DNA of 27,002 bases from an uncultured Gemmatimonadota bacterium (lineage in GTDB: Bacteria; Gemmatimonadota; Gemmatimonadetes; Gemmatimonadales; GWC2-71-9), in assembly GCA_946479805.1 (NCBI GenBank), contig CAMLHP010000013.1, positions 1-27,002 on the forward strand. Direction: 5' to 3'. The notes beneath the pieces are model-generated. The model made no database searches. It was given only the letters and a program-made list of their open reading frames with translations, and had not been told where the DNA came from. Each line of letters starts with the position of its first letter. The stretch's first letter is position 1. This document shows, piece by piece, positions 7,522 through 16,293 of this stretch. Made by a program: the position numbers and the translations under genes.

Positions 7522-9087
7522 TCATCTGCAGCGCCGCAGCGCTTGTTTCGGCACCCTGTGGTTCGGCATCAACTCCGCCGCGCGCGCTGCGTGCACCCTC
7601 ACCTGGGCGCAGGGGGCGTTGCCGGGGATCCCCGCCAGCCGCAGCTGTAGCCGGAAGCTGCCGGGGTCGATCGCCGATGCCACCCGAAGCGTCCTCCTGC
7701 TCCCGCCATCACCCGCCACGACTACGCTCAGCGTTTCCGCCGCGCTGCGGGAGATCCACAGCGCCGCACCAGCGTAGAGCCCCCACTGCACCGCGCGCCG
7801 CTGCCATGACTGGTCGAGGCTGGCCGCCACCCTCGGCGCCGGCTGAAGCGCTCCCAGCGCGGTCCAGAAGACGAGAGTCGGCGCCGCCAGCAGCAGCACC
7901 GCATCAAACGCCGCAACTATTCCAGTAACGAGCAGCAGCGAAACCATCGCGAGCCCGGCCAGCCCTTCCGGCGCGGCGCCATGGCGCCGTGACCGGCGAT
8001 ACCCCACAAACGCCAGCGACCCGAGCACCCCCAGCAGGCACGCCATCGCGGGCCACCCGCGCTCTGCCAGCAGTCCCATCCAGTCGCTGCTGGGCCACGG
8101 ATTGGTGGGAATCGCGTCATTCCACGCGAAGGACGGATCGTTGGCCGTGGTGTAGTCGGGGTACTCAATCATCCAGTTGCCGGGCCCGACGCCCAGGAAG
8201 AAATTGTCGGCCGACATCCGCAGGGTATTGCTCCACTGCACGATCCGGCCCCGGCCACTGCCTTCCTGGAAGTTGGCCATCCCGGTAAACGATTCGAGAT
8301 AGGGATTATCGGACCGCCAATCGAGCCCGTTGGGAACGGCAATCGCAAGCGCAAGGCCCGCGATGGCGCCACCCACCGCTGTCCCCAGCCGGCGCCGCAC
8401 GGAGGCGTCGCGCCAGAGTCCGCTGATCAGCACGCCTTCGACCACGAGAAACGTCGCTCCCACCAGCACGGCCAGCCACGCAGCGCGCGAGCGGGAGAGA
8501 ACCAGTGCGGCCGCTGCCAGCGTGATGCCGATTCCGCCCATCAGGGCCCCGGCCCGGGACCTCGAGGTGATGGTGAGATAGAGCGTGATGGGGAGCCCCA
8601 CGGCCGTCAGGTGGGCCATGAAGTTGCGGTTGCCCATCAGTCCGCCAGGTGCGCGGCGGTCAGAGACCAGCGGAAGTGACAGGCCGTAGGCCTGGAGCAA
8701 CGCCGTCACCGCAGCAAAAATCGTAGCCATGGCGAGCGCTGCCAGCAGCGGGCGTTCCATCTCGTTCCTGGCAATGGCGCGCGCGGTCCAATAGCAGGCG
8801 AGCCCGGCTGCGCTCACCCCCAGGGCTCGGACCGCCAGCCAGCCGTTGGCGGCCACAAGCGCCGACAGCAACGAGAGCCCGAACCATGCTGCCAGGCCCA
8901 TGTCGGAGAGGGAAAGTACCGGCCGCTCCGTTGCACGAAACGCGGCGGCCGCGGCGCCGAAGGCTGTGACAAGGAGCACCAGCTCCTTTGGCGCAAGGAA
9001 GCGATCCAGCTCGAACAGGTCACCGCCGACCACTGCGACAACCACTCCCAGGGCCCCCAGCTGCAAGAGTCGCCGAGCGGTGCGCAC
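7522..9087 (-). CDS. O-antigen ligase/polymerase-like (Wzy_C) membrane protein
   Basis: This 521-residue protein has about ten or more hydrophobic segments and the layout of the WaaL/Wzy superfamily, which joins or polymerises surface polysaccharides at the periplasmic face of the inner membrane. Supporting motifs are GGLMGNRNFMAHL near 148-160, LSRSRAAWLA near 197-206, a large periplasmic loop (about 255-340) with GVGPGNW at 299-305, and LLAERGWPA near 339-347. The His of the common HN..L..LAE..G motif is not obvious here, where NPWPSSDWMGLLAERG is seen. The C-terminal 80 residues are soluble, with two cysteines. The start is a GTG at 9087; an in-frame TGA lies two codons upstream, so no earlier start is possible without readthrough. 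Exact substrate unknown. Confidence 0.8.
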   Translation of the reverse strand: MRTARRLLQLGALGVVVAVVGGDLFELDRFLAPKELVLLVTAFGAAAAAFRATERPVLSLSDMGLAAWFGLSLLSALVAANGWLAVRALGVSAAGLACYWTARAIARNEMERPLLAALAMATIFAAVTALLQAYGLSLPLVSDRRAPGGLMGNRNFMAHLTAVGLPITLYLTITSRSRAGALMGGIGITLAAAALVLSRSRAAWLAVLVGATFLVVEGVLISGLWRDASVRRRLGTAVGGAIAGLALAIAVPNGLDWRSDNPYLESFTGMANFQEGSGRGRIVQWSNTLRMSADNFFLGVGPGNWMIEYPDYTTANDPSFAWNDAIPTNPWPSSDWMGLLAERGWPAMACLLGVLGSLAFVGYRRSRRHGAAPEGLAGLAMVSLLLVTGIVAAFDAVLLLAAPTLVFWTALGALQPAPRVAASLDQSWQRRAVQWGLYAGAALWISRSAAETLSVVVAGDGGSRRTLRVASAIDPGSFRLQLRLAGIPGNAPCAQVRVHAARAAELMPNHRVPKQALRRCR

Positions 9088-9123
9088 CGCTCAGTGGCCG
9101 CGGATATGGGAGAGCATGAGACC

Positions 9124-9129
9124 AACATA
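9124..9129 (-). promoter_or_regulatory. candidate -10 element for the O-antigen-ligase-like gene
   Basis: Minus-strand TATGTT ends 6 nt before an ATG at 9117, which opens an 8-codon ORF ending in TGA at 9091-9093, in frame with and just before the GTG start of the big gene. The 6-nt spacing equals that seen before the alpha/beta hydrolase gene at 18576. It lies in the 153-bp divergent region shared with the L,D-transpeptidase gene. Confidence 0.3.
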
Positions 9130-9143
9130 GCGGATGAGCCCGT

Positions 9144-9149
9144 TAGATT
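9144..9149 (+). promoter_or_regulatory. candidate -10 element upstream of the L,D-transpeptidase gene
   Basis: TAGATT, preceded by T, lies 91 nt before the ATG at 9241. A second possible -10 region, TGTGATAAC around 9210-9218, is closer to the gene and would give a leader of about 20 nt containing CGGAG. I cannot decide between them. Confidence 0.3.
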
Positions 9150-9240
9150 TCACCTTATCGGCAGGGCCGCCGGTCCGGCGCTTGCATGTCGCGCTCGTGT
9201 TCCAGGATGTGATAACGATCCGAACCGGAGATTGATCTCG

Positions 9241-10890
9241 ATGACGCGATATCTGCCGATTGTGCTGGCATTTCTGATCACCAGTTGTGGCGGAGCCTCG
9301 AAGGCCCAGGTGGCCGAAGGCATCCGGGCGGTGACGTCGCTCGATTCGGTGCCGCCATTCGCCGAGGGTATTCCCTGGAAAACCCTCCAGGCCATCTATG
9401 CCGACCGCGAATACGAGCCGCTGTGGGTGAGCGGCGACCGGCCAACCAGCCGAGCCCGCGCGCTGGTCAACGCCATTGCGACGGCGGACGCCGAGGGGCT
9501 CCGGATGCGGGATTATCCCCTCACCGACCTGCGCGACGCGCTGCTTCGGGCGTATGAGCACAAGGACACCCGGGCCTCCGAGATCGCCGAAGTGGACCTT
9601 CGGCTGACGGCGCTTTACCTGGCCTACGGCAGTGACATGCTCATCGGCCGCCTTGATCCCGACCTGGTGGACGGCAGCTGGCATATCCAGCGGCGAACTT
9701 CCCAGGCCGACTCGGTGCTGATCGAAGCGGTGCAGGAGGACGATTTCGATGCGATGCTGGCTCGGCTTCGGCCCCGGCACCAGCAGTACACCCTGCTGCT
9801 GGACGAACTCACCCGGCTCAGGGCGGTGGCGGAGTCAGGTGGCTGGGAGGCACTGGGCGGCAAGGCCATCGGCCCATCCGCACAGGGCGACCGGGTCGAA
9901 GCGCTCCGCCGGCGGCTGGTGGCGGCAGGCGACCTCGATGCCGGACACGCCGAGGGCAGCCAGTTCGACGATGCCCTGACGGCCGCCATCGCCAGCTTCA
10001 GGGCACGCCATAACCTGCCGGCCGGCAAGGGCGTCGACGTCGCCATGCTGGGCGCACTGGACGTTCCCGTGGAGGACCGGATCCACCAGGTCGAGATCAA
10101 CCTCGACCGGATGCGCTGGCTTCCGCCGGCGTTCCAGGACCGATACGTGGTCGTCAACATCCCCGACTTCCACCTGTTCGCCTTCGACGGCGGCAAGGAA
10201 GTGCTGAACATGCGGGTGGTGGTGGGCGAGGAGTACCAGGGCTCCACCCCGGTGTTCGCCGACACGCTCAGCACGGTGGTGTTCCGCCCCGAGTGGAACG
10301 TGCCCCGCAGCATCCTGGTCAACGAGATCATCCCGAAGGTCCGGGCCCGCCAGGAATGGCTCGCAGCCAACAACTACGAAGTGGTGGACGACAAGGGCAG
10401 GGCGGTCGACGCTGACGACGTGGATTGGGATGCCGACCCGGATGACTTCACGTGGAGGGTGAGGCAGAAGCCGGGTCCGGGCAACGCGCTGGGCGCGGTG
10501 AAGTTCCTGTTTCCCAACCGGTTCTCGATCTACATGCACGACACGCCCACCCAGTCCACCTTCGAGGCCAACCGCCGGGCGGCATCGCACGGCTGCATCC
10601 GGCTGCAGCATCCGGCCCAGTTTGCCGAATACGTGCTGGGTCCGAGTGGCGAGTGGGATGCCGATCGCATCCGCAAGGCGATGGCGGCGGACGAGTCGAA
10701 GTCGGTGAAGGTAGAGCCGGCCATTCCGGTCTTCATCCTCTACCTCACCGCGTTCGAGCGAGACGGCAAGATCCAGTTTCGTGAGGATATCTACGGCAAC
10801 GACCGGAAGGCGCTCCACGAGCTCAGCGAGCCCGACAGCTCGGCCACGCTGGAAGAGGTCAGCTCGACGCTGGAGCAGCTGATGCAGTAG
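9241..10890 (+). CDS. L,D-transpeptidase of the YcbB (LdtD) type, lipoprotein
   Basis: The 549-residue product is predicted to form 3-3 crosslinks in peptidoglycan or attach groups to it in the periplasm. It starts with a lipoprotein signal, MTRYLPIVLAFLITSC, with lipidated Cys16. An N-terminal scaffold region (about 45-200) resembles YcbB. A peptidoglycan-binding segment follows at about 210-275 (DRVEALRRRLVAAGDL ... LGALDVPVEDR). The YkuD catalytic domain spans about 300-490, with His433 in IYMHDTP and the nucleophile Cys452 in SHGCIRL. The characteristic linker VEINLDRMRWLP at 284-295 is typical of the YcbB subfamily. The ATG at 9241 is chosen because the signal peptide begins there and CGGAG lies upstream. 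Its 3' end overlaps the convergent gene's end by 32 bp. Confidence 0.92.
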   Translation: MTRYLPIVLAFLITSCGGASKAQVAEGIRAVTSLDSVPPFAEGIPWKTLQAIYADREYEPLWVSGDRPTSRARALVNAIATADAEGLRMRDYPLTDLRDALLRAYEHKDTRASEIAEVDLRLTALYLAYGSDMLIGRLDPDLVDGSWHIQRRTSQADSVLIEAVQEDDFDAMLARLRPRHQQYTLLLDELTRLRAVAESGGWEALGGKAIGPSAQGDRVEALRRRLVAAGDLDAGHAEGSQFDDALTAAIASFRARHNLPAGKGVDVAMLGALDVPVEDRIHQVEINLDRMRWLPPAFQDRYVVVNIPDFHLFAFDGGKEVLNMRVVVGEEYQGSTPVFADTLSTVVFRPEWNVPRSILVNEIIPKVRARQEWLAANNYEVVDDKGRAVDADDVDWDADPDDFTWRVRQKPGPGNALGAVKFLFPNRFSIYMHDTPTQSTFEANRRAASHGCIRLQHPAQFAEYVLGPSGEWDADRIRKAMAADESKSVKVEPAIPVFILYLTAFERDGKIQFREDIYGNDRKALHELSEPDSSATLEEVSSTLEQLMQ

Positions 10891-12601
10891 TGACGGCCTG
10901 GCCCGGCCGCCAGCGCCGGGCCTTGAGTTCGCTGAGCAGGTCCAGCACCTGGGCGCGTTGCTCGTGGGTCAGCAGCAGCAGCAGGTCGCCCTCACGGGCC
11001 CACTCGAGGGCTGATTCCGCGGCCTCGCGTTCGGTGTCCACCGAGACCACCATGTCCGGTGCGGCTCCCGCCCGGGACAGCTCCTCGGCCAGGATGCGGC
11101 GGACTTCGCCGGGAGGCCTCCCCCGCCGGTACTGGCCCATTTCCTTGAGCACTATCCGCGACGGATCCAGCCGCAGCGCGGCGCGCGCGAGCGCGCGCAG
11201 GGCTTCGTCGGTCCGGTCGCCTGCCTGGCCCAGTACCACCAGCCTCCGCCTTGACGAGATGGCTCCCGCCATCTGCACCAGGGCCTCGAGTCCCGCCGGA
11301 TTGTGGGCATAGTCCACGAGCACGCTGACGCCTGCCAGCTCGATCAGGTTGCCGCGCCCCGGGTTGTCATCAGAGGTGCCGCGGACCCCTTCCAGCGCAG
11401 CCCGAACCCCGGACAGCGGGATCAATCCACGGCCATCACGGCGAAGTGACGCCGCCGCGAGCATGGCACCGAGGACGTTGCTGATGTTGTAGCGGGCCCG
11501 CCCCCCGAATGTGAGCGGCACACCCGCCACATCCATCAGCCGGGTGGTGTCGGTGCCCCGCCGAAGCATCAGCGTCGTTCCATCGAGCCAGGCGGCGAGC
11601 CGGCCACTCGCCAGTTCAGGCGTCTCCGGATTCAGCGAGTACCAGCAGACCCGCTGGCCCAGCTCGGCGCCCCGCTCCCGCAGGATCGGGTCGTCAGCAT
11701 TGAGGCATATGGCGCCGTCTTCGGGAACGACCCGCGCGGTCACCAGCTTGGCCTCCGCCAGCGCCGCCAGCGAATTCACGCCCCAGTCGCCGAAGTGGTC
11801 TTCGGAGATGTTGGTGACGAGCGCGGTGTCGGCGCGACGAACGGCCAGGCCACGCCGGAGGATTCCTCCGCGTGCCGTCTCGAGGATGGCCACCTGGACA
11901 GTGGGGTGGCGCAGCACCCGGCGCGCACCCATGGGGCCGCTGTAGTCATCGGCCTCCAGCAGGACACCCCCGACCGTGATCCCATCGGAATTGGCCAGCC
12001 CGGTCACGAGGCCCGCGTGCGCGGCCATCGCACCCACCAGCCGTACCGACGTGGTCTTGCCGTTGGATCCGGTCACCAGCACCAGCGGAATGTCATCGAC
12101 CCGATGCCAGTCGACGTCGGCCACCTCGGGAACGGCGTCAAGGGGAAAGACCAGTGCCCCGACGCCGGTGCCCACCGAGACACCGTCCTCGTCGAGCAGG
12201 AAAGTCACGCTGCGCCGGGTCGCCTCGGCCTCGAGGGCCCGGATGTGGGGCCGGCGCTCCTCCTTTATGGTCTGCAGCAGCCGCTCAGCAGCGTCCGGAT
12301 CGGGCTTGCCGCCCTGATAGCGCGCGTTGGCGGCGGCCCATGCCGCCTCGGCCAGGTCGGTGGCGCTGTAGAGCACGTCGATCGGGGCAGTAACCACCAG
12401 GCTGGCACCACCCTCGAAGCGGCGGACATGGGTGCGCTCGCCGGCCCAGCCAACTGCGGTGAGCAACCGGCGGGCCTCGGCCTCCCACAGATCAGGCAGC
12501 CGCTCGTCGCCGTCCGTCAGAGGGACATCGAGCGCGGCACCCTGCCTCTGGTCGAGCAGGTGAGGCCCGGTGAGCCGGCGAGCCTCGAGTTCGGCGCTCA
12601 A
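10859..12601 (-). CDS. Mur ligase family protein, CphA-like paralogue lacking the ATP-grasp domain
   Basis: The 580-residue protein aligns by eye with the C-terminal Mur-ligase half of the cyanophycin synthetase encoded just upstream. It has P-loop TGSNGKTTS at 177-185, ILETARGGILRRGL at 239-252 (CphA: LEVARGGLLRAGL), ISEDHFGDWG at 265-274, LVDYAHNPAG at 428-437, GDRTDE at 461-466 and the GRPPGEV segment near 494-500. The first 150 residues contain LTGPHLLDQRQGAALDV, reminiscent of the CphA N domain, but no ATP-grasp domain is present. Such ligases use ATP to join an amino acid to a carboxylate. Substrate unknown: it may add the side-chain residue to polyaspartate or act on beta-aspartyl compounds. 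The TTG start overlaps the cphA stop (TTGA) and has GGAGG seven bases upstream. Last gene of the operon. Confidence 0.85.
   Translation of the reverse strand: MSAELEARRLTGPHLLDQRQGAALDVPLTDGDERLPDLWEAEARRLLTAVGWAGERTHVRRFEGGASLVVTAPIDVLYSATDLAEAAWAAANARYQGGKPDPDAAERLLQTIKEERRPHIRALEAEATRRSVTFLLDEDGVSVGTGVGALVFPLDAVPEVADVDWHRVDDIPLVLVTGSNGKTTSVRLVGAMAAHAGLVTGLANSDGITVGGVLLEADDYSGPMGARRVLRHPTVQVAILETARGGILRRGLAVRRADTALVTNISEDHFGDWGVNSLAALAEAKLVTARVVPEDGAICLNADDPILRERGAELGQRVCWYSLNPETPELASGRLAAWLDGTTLMLRRGTDTTRLMDVAGVPLTFGGRARYNISNVLGAMLAAASLRRDGRGLIPLSGVRAALEGVRGTSDDNPGRGNLIELAGVSVLVDYAHNPAGLEALVQMAGAISSRRRLVVLGQAGDRTDEALRALARAALRLDPSRIVLKEMGQYRRGRPPGEVRRILAEELSRAGAAPDMVVSVDTEREAAESALEWAREGDLLLLLTHEQRAQVLDLLSELKARRWRPGQAVTTASAAPASS
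10900..10922 (+). terminator. GC-rich hairpin after the L,D-transpeptidase gene
   Basis: GGCCCGGC at 10900-10907 pairs perfectly with GCCGGGCC at 10915-10922 around a 7-nt loop. It starts 10 bases after the L,D-transpeptidase stop. It lies inside the 3' end of the convergent Mur-ligase gene, so codon constraint could also explain it. Only two T follow the stem. Confidence 0.35.
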
Positions 12602-15384
12602 TCCTCGCCCTCCAGTTCGCGGGCAAGCCGCACGCCCCGGGTGTCACGCACGAACGGGCGGGGAGCCTCGGCCCGGTCGGGAACCACGGTGGCGCCCGGT
12701 CCCTCGAGTGGCCGCCTGACGGTGCGGCGCTCGACGTCCACCGGACGGAAATTGACTATCTGCTCCCAGCAGCGGGCTATGTCATCGCCGAAAAACAGCA
12801 GCAGGTCTCCCGCCCGGCATTCGGTCAGCGCGACGTTGAGCGATTCGCGCTCATCGGGAATCATCTCCACGTCGTCGGGTGCGACACCCGCGCCCACCAG
12901 CGCGTCGCGCAGCAACCGGGGCACCTCGTCGGGGCCTCGGCCGCGAAGGTTGTCATCCCGGCGGCAAATGTACTTGTCAAAGTAGCCCGCCACGGCGAGG
13001 GCCGACTGGGCAACGTCCTCGTCGCGCCGGTCTCCCGGGGCGGACAGCACAACAATGCGCCGCCCGGCAGCGCCCAGCCGCTCGACGAACTGCACCATCG
13101 CCGTCATGGCGGCGGCGTTGTGGCCGTAGTCGAGGATCACCTTGAAGGGATGCTCGTCGAACACGTTGCCGCGACCGGGCGCCTGGAAGAACGTCGTGTC
13201 GAAGGTCTGCAGGCCGTGGCGGATGGATTCGAGCTTCATGCCCATGCTGAATGCCATCGCGGCGGCGAACATCGCGTTCTGCACGTTGTGCATCGCGCGG
13301 GCATCAAGCGAGGCCGGAATCAGGTGCGCCGGCAGGAGCGGGATGTGAGCGCCGTGATCGTACAGGGTGATCATCTGCCCCGTCATCCCGGACTCCAGCA
13401 CGCAGCCGCGGCCGCCAGCCTGGATGTGCTCGCGCACCAGCTCGTGCGACGGATTCATGGTGACGTAACAGACATGCCTGGCGGAAGTGTGGTCCGCCAT
13501 TGCGAGGCACAGCGGGTCGTCGGCGTTGAGCACCGCCGTGTCGCGCGCCACCTCCACCACCACCCGCTTGACCTTGGAAAGTTCCTTCAGCGTGTTGATG
13601 CCGCGCATGCCGAGGTGGTCCTCCTGCACGTTGAGCACGGCGCCCACGTCCACATGGCGCACGCCCAGGCCGGCCCGCAGCAGCCCGCCGCGGGCCACTT
13701 CCAGCACCGCCACGTCCACGAACGGATCGGCCAGTACCATCCGGGTGGCCACGGGTCCCGTCATGTCACCTGCCACGGTGCGCTGGCCGTCGATGTAGAC
13801 GCCGTCGGTGGTGGTCAGCCCGACATGATGGCCGGTGATCTTGAGCAGGTGGGCCAGCATGCGCGCGGTGGTGGTCTTGCCGTTGGTGCCGGTGACCGCA
13901 GCGATGGGAATAGCGCTGGGCGAACCAGGCGGGAAGAGCATGTCCACCACCGGGCCCGACACGTCACGCGGCTTGCCCTCGCTCGGGGCCATGTGCATCC
14001 GGAATCCGGGGGCCGCGTTGACTTCGACTATCCCGCCGCCCGCTTCCTTGTACGAGCGGGTGATGTCAGGCGACAGGAAGTCCACGCCACCCACGTCGAG
14101 TCCCACAGCCTGCACCGCCCGCACCGCCATTTCAACGTTGTCGGGGTGGACCACGTCGGTCATGTCGGTGGCGGTGCCGCCGGTGGAGAGGTTGCCGGTT
14201 GAACGGAGAAACACCAGCTGGCCGTTCTCGGGAACCGACTCGGCGGTGAGGCCAGCGCGCGCGAGCATCGACGCAGCCTGCGAGTCCAGCTCCAGCCGCG
14301 TGAGCACCTTCTCGTGCCCGATACCGCGCCTCGGGTCGGAGTTGACCAGTTCCACCAGCTGCGCGACGGTGTGGGTGCCGTCGCCCACCACGTGGCCCGG
14401 CAGCCGCTTCGATACCGCCACCAGCGAGCCATTGATGACCAGCATCCTGTGGTCGAGCCCGGTCACGAACGCCTCGATGATCACGCTGCGGCTGTGCTCC
14501 CGCGCCACGTGGAACGCCGAGCGCACTTCGGCCTCGTTGATCATGTGTATCGAGATGCCGCGACCATGATTGGCGTTGTAGGGCTTGACCACCACCGGGA
14601 ACCCGATGTCGCGCGCCGCCTCGGCGGCGCCATCCTCCGTGGTGACGAGTTCCTGCCGCGGCACCGGGAGGCCGAGGCTGGCGAGGATCTTGTTGGTTTC
14701 CTCCTTGTCGCTTGCGAGCTCGACGGCGATGTGCGACGTCTGGCTGGTGACGGTGGCCTGCACCCTCCGCTGATAGCGGCCGTGCCCCAGCTGTATGAGG
14801 CTGTTGCTTCCCATCCGGAGCCAGGGTATGCCGCGCTCGGTGGCGGCCTGCACCAGCGCGGCGGTGCTGGGTCCCAGCGCATGCCGCTGGGTGAAGCGGA
14901 TGAAATCGTCGCGCTCGGCGGCAAAGTCAAAACCGTCCGGCACGCTTCCTGGCGTGCGGAGGTCGGGCGGCAGCAGGCTTTCGAGGAGGGTCAGTCCCAG
15001 CGCGCCGGCCTCGAGTCCCACCTCGCGCTGCTCGTACTGATACACGATCCAGTAGTGGCCTCGCGGGCCGAGTGATCGGGTCTTGCCGAATGTGATATGG
15101 TGTCCGGCGATGTTCTGCAGCTCGATGGCCACGTGCTCGAGGATGTGGCCCATCCAGGTTCCCTCCCCCTCGCGCAGGCGGCGCACGAGGCCGCCGGGTT
15201 CGCCGTAGGAGCAGCCATGCTCATTGAGGCCGGGAAGCGCTTCCAGCAGCGAGTCGGTGAACCGCTCGCCCAGGCGAGCCGAAGGCCAGTCCTCGAGGTC
15301 GCCCAGGTCAACATCCAGGCGGATGACGGGAAAGTGGGCGTAGAGGCTGGGCCCCACGTATACCGCGCGATCCATGATCTTCAT
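12598..15384 (-). CDS. cphA: cyanophycin synthetase
   Basis: CphA builds multi-L-arginyl-poly-L-aspartate from Asp and Arg with ATP, a cytoplasmic nitrogen store. The 928-residue protein has all three parts of the family. The N domain is about 1-220, with GEGTWMGHILEHVAIELQ; HILEH at 80-84 fits the HxxEH metal motif of the N-domain hydrolase site reported in some synthetases. The ATP-grasp domain is about 225-490 (VVKPYNANHGRGI near 265-277, EVNAAPGFRMH near 454-464), which adds Asp to the backbone. The Mur-ligase domain starts at GTNGKTTT (499-506) and adds Arg to the side chain; LDYGHNAAAM is at 751-760. A Pro/Arg-rich tail of about 48 residues extends past the ligase. The ATG has GGAG five bases upstream. 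It follows cphB by 15 bp. Confidence 0.96.
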   Translation of the reverse strand: MKIMDRAVYVGPSLYAHFPVIRLDVDLGDLEDWPSARLGERFTDSLLEALPGLNEHGCSYGEPGGLVRRLREGEGTWMGHILEHVAIELQNIAGHHITFGKTRSLGPRGHYWIVYQYEQREVGLEAGALGLTLLESLLPPDLRTPGSVPDGFDFAAERDDFIRFTQRHALGPSTAALVQAATERGIPWLRMGSNSLIQLGHGRYQRRVQATVTSQTSHIAVELASDKEETNKILASLGLPVPRQELVTTEDGAAEAARDIGFPVVVKPYNANHGRGISIHMINEAEVRSAFHVAREHSRSVIIEAFVTGLDHRMLVINGSLVAVSKRLPGHVVGDGTHTVAQLVELVNSDPRRGIGHEKVLTRLELDSQAASMLARAGLTAESVPENGQLVFLRSTGNLSTGGTATDMTDVVHPDNVEMAVRAVQAVGLDVGGVDFLSPDITRSYKEAGGGIVEVNAAPGFRMHMAPSEGKPRDVSGPVVDMLFPPGSPSAIPIAAVTGTNGKTTTARMLAHLLKITGHHVGLTTTDGVYIDGQRTVAGDMTGPVATRMVLADPFVDVAVLEVARGGLLRAGLGVRHVDVGAVLNVQEDHLGMRGINTLKELSKVKRVVVEVARDTAVLNADDPLCLAMADHTSARHVCYVTMNPSHELVREHIQAGGRGCVLESGMTGQMITLYDHGAHIPLLPAHLIPASLDARAMHNVQNAMFAAAMAFSMGMKLESIRHGLQTFDTTFFQAPGRGNVFDEHPFKVILDYGHNAAAMTAMVQFVERLGAAGRRIVVLSAPGDRRDEDVAQSALAVAGYFDKYICRRDDNLRGRGPDEVPRLLRDALVGAGVAPDDVEMIPDERESLNVALTECRAGDLLLFFGDDIARCWEQIVNFRPVDVERRTVRRPLEGPGATVVPDRAEAPRPFVRDTRGVRLARELEGED

Positions 15385-15399
15385 GGTGACTCCGAACGG

Positions 15400-16293
15400 T
15401 CAGGGGCGCTCGGCCAGCTCCAGGGCAGGGAGGGCCTTGCGGGTATGCAAGTCGAAGGTCGAGCCGTGGTCCAGCACGTGCAGGCGGATACCGATCAGGC
15501 AGACGGGATCATTGCGGCGAACCCTGGCCATCGAGCTGAACTCCAGTTCGCTGGGATCCACAACCGTGATGGCCCCGCTGCCGACCACCTCGATCACGTT
15601 GTCCGGACCGATGAAGGCCGCGGTGTTCTCGTCGAGGCCGATCCCGATGGCGAACGGATTATAGGCCAGCGCAGTCAGCAGGCGGCCGAGCCGGTCCCGC
15701 TGGCGGAAGTGCTGGTCGATTATCACCGAATTGCTGAGCCCCAGGCCGGGTGCGAGAGTAACCCCGCCCGCCAGTGGAGAGGATCCTTCCTCGCCGAAGG
15801 CGATCATGTGCTCACATAGGAACGACGCACCGGCCGAGGTGCCGGCCACGTGGACGCCGGCAGCGTGCCGCAGACGAATGGTGCGCGACAGGTCGGTTCC
15901 GCCGATCATGGTCGACAGCCGCAGTTGGTTGCCGCCGGTCAGGAAGATACCAGTGACTTCATCCAGCGCACGGACGTAGTCCTCCCGGCCGGCGTCGGCG
16001 CGCGAGGCGACGGGCAGGATGCCGGTCTTCGCGGCCCCGAAGTCCTGGAACAGCCTCGCGTAACGGTCGCCCGTGTCGCTCACTTCAGAGGCAGTGGGGA
16101 TGATCGCGATATTTGCCTTGTCCCCGCCGCAGAGCGCCATGAAGCGGCGCAGGATCACGCTGGGGCCCGCCTTCTCCTCGGCGCCGCCAATCGGGATGGC
16201 GTATCCGGCGCCGTTGGGCCGGCGATGCTCACGCTCCGGCAGGTTGTTGTCGCTGCCGGAACGGTCGTGGCCGGAAACACGGGTGCTGGTCAT
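15400..16293 (-). CDS. cphB: cyanophycinase
   Basis: Cyanophycinase is a serine exopeptidase of family S51 that trims cyanophycin to beta-Asp-Arg dipeptides. The 297-residue product has the nucleophile Ser153 in AGTSAGAS, FLTGGNQLRLS near 117-127, the GAEEK segment near 37-41 and SVIIDQHFRQRDRLGRL near 210-225, all typical of the family. The N-terminal 28 residues are polar and poorly conserved-looking, so a slightly later start is possible; the ATG at 16293 is favoured because it overlaps the iadA stop as ATGA. No signal peptide is seen, so it is intracellular, unlike the secreted cyanophycinases used for scavenging. Its place between iadA and cphA confirms the assignment. Confidence 0.95.
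   Translation of the reverse strand: MTSTRVSGHDRSGSDNNLPEREHRRPNGAGYAIPIGGAEEKAGPSVILRRFMALCGGDKANIAIIPTASEVSDTGDRYARLFQDFGAAKTGILPVASRADAGREDYVRALDEVTGIFLTGGNQLRLSTMIGGTDLSRTIRLRHAAGVHVAGTSAGASFLCEHMIAFGEEGSSPLAGGVTLAPGLGLSNSVIIDQHFRQRDRLGRLLTALAYNPFAIGIGLDENTAAFIGPDNVIEVVGSGAITVVDPSELEFSSMARVRRNDPVCLIGIRLHVLDHGSTFDLHTRKALPALELAERP

Noticed and set aside
9088..9240. Possible tRNA or small RNA in the divergent 153-bp gap
   Set aside because: I could not fold a cloverleaf or find an anticodon stem and acceptor pairing; the region is better explained as two divergent promoters.
9241..10890. Earlier start of the L,D-transpeptidase at 9094
   Set aside because: The in-frame extension would place the lipoprotein signal 49 residues inside the protein; the ATG at 9241 begins the signal peptide exactly.
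11795..12985. Plus-strand open frame of 396 codons across the cphA/Mur-ligase junction
   Set aside because: Antisense to two well-supported genes, with no domain or ribosome site.
13120..14202. Plus-strand open frame of 360 codons opposite cphA
   Set aside because: Its translation is His/Gly/Arg/Val-rich low-information sequence, and cphA on the other strand is unmistakable.
10859..15384. cphA and the Mur-ligase gene as one frameshifted gene
   Set aside because: CphA is complete with its own Mur domain and tail, and the second protein repeats that domain, so these are two genes with a TTGA overlap.
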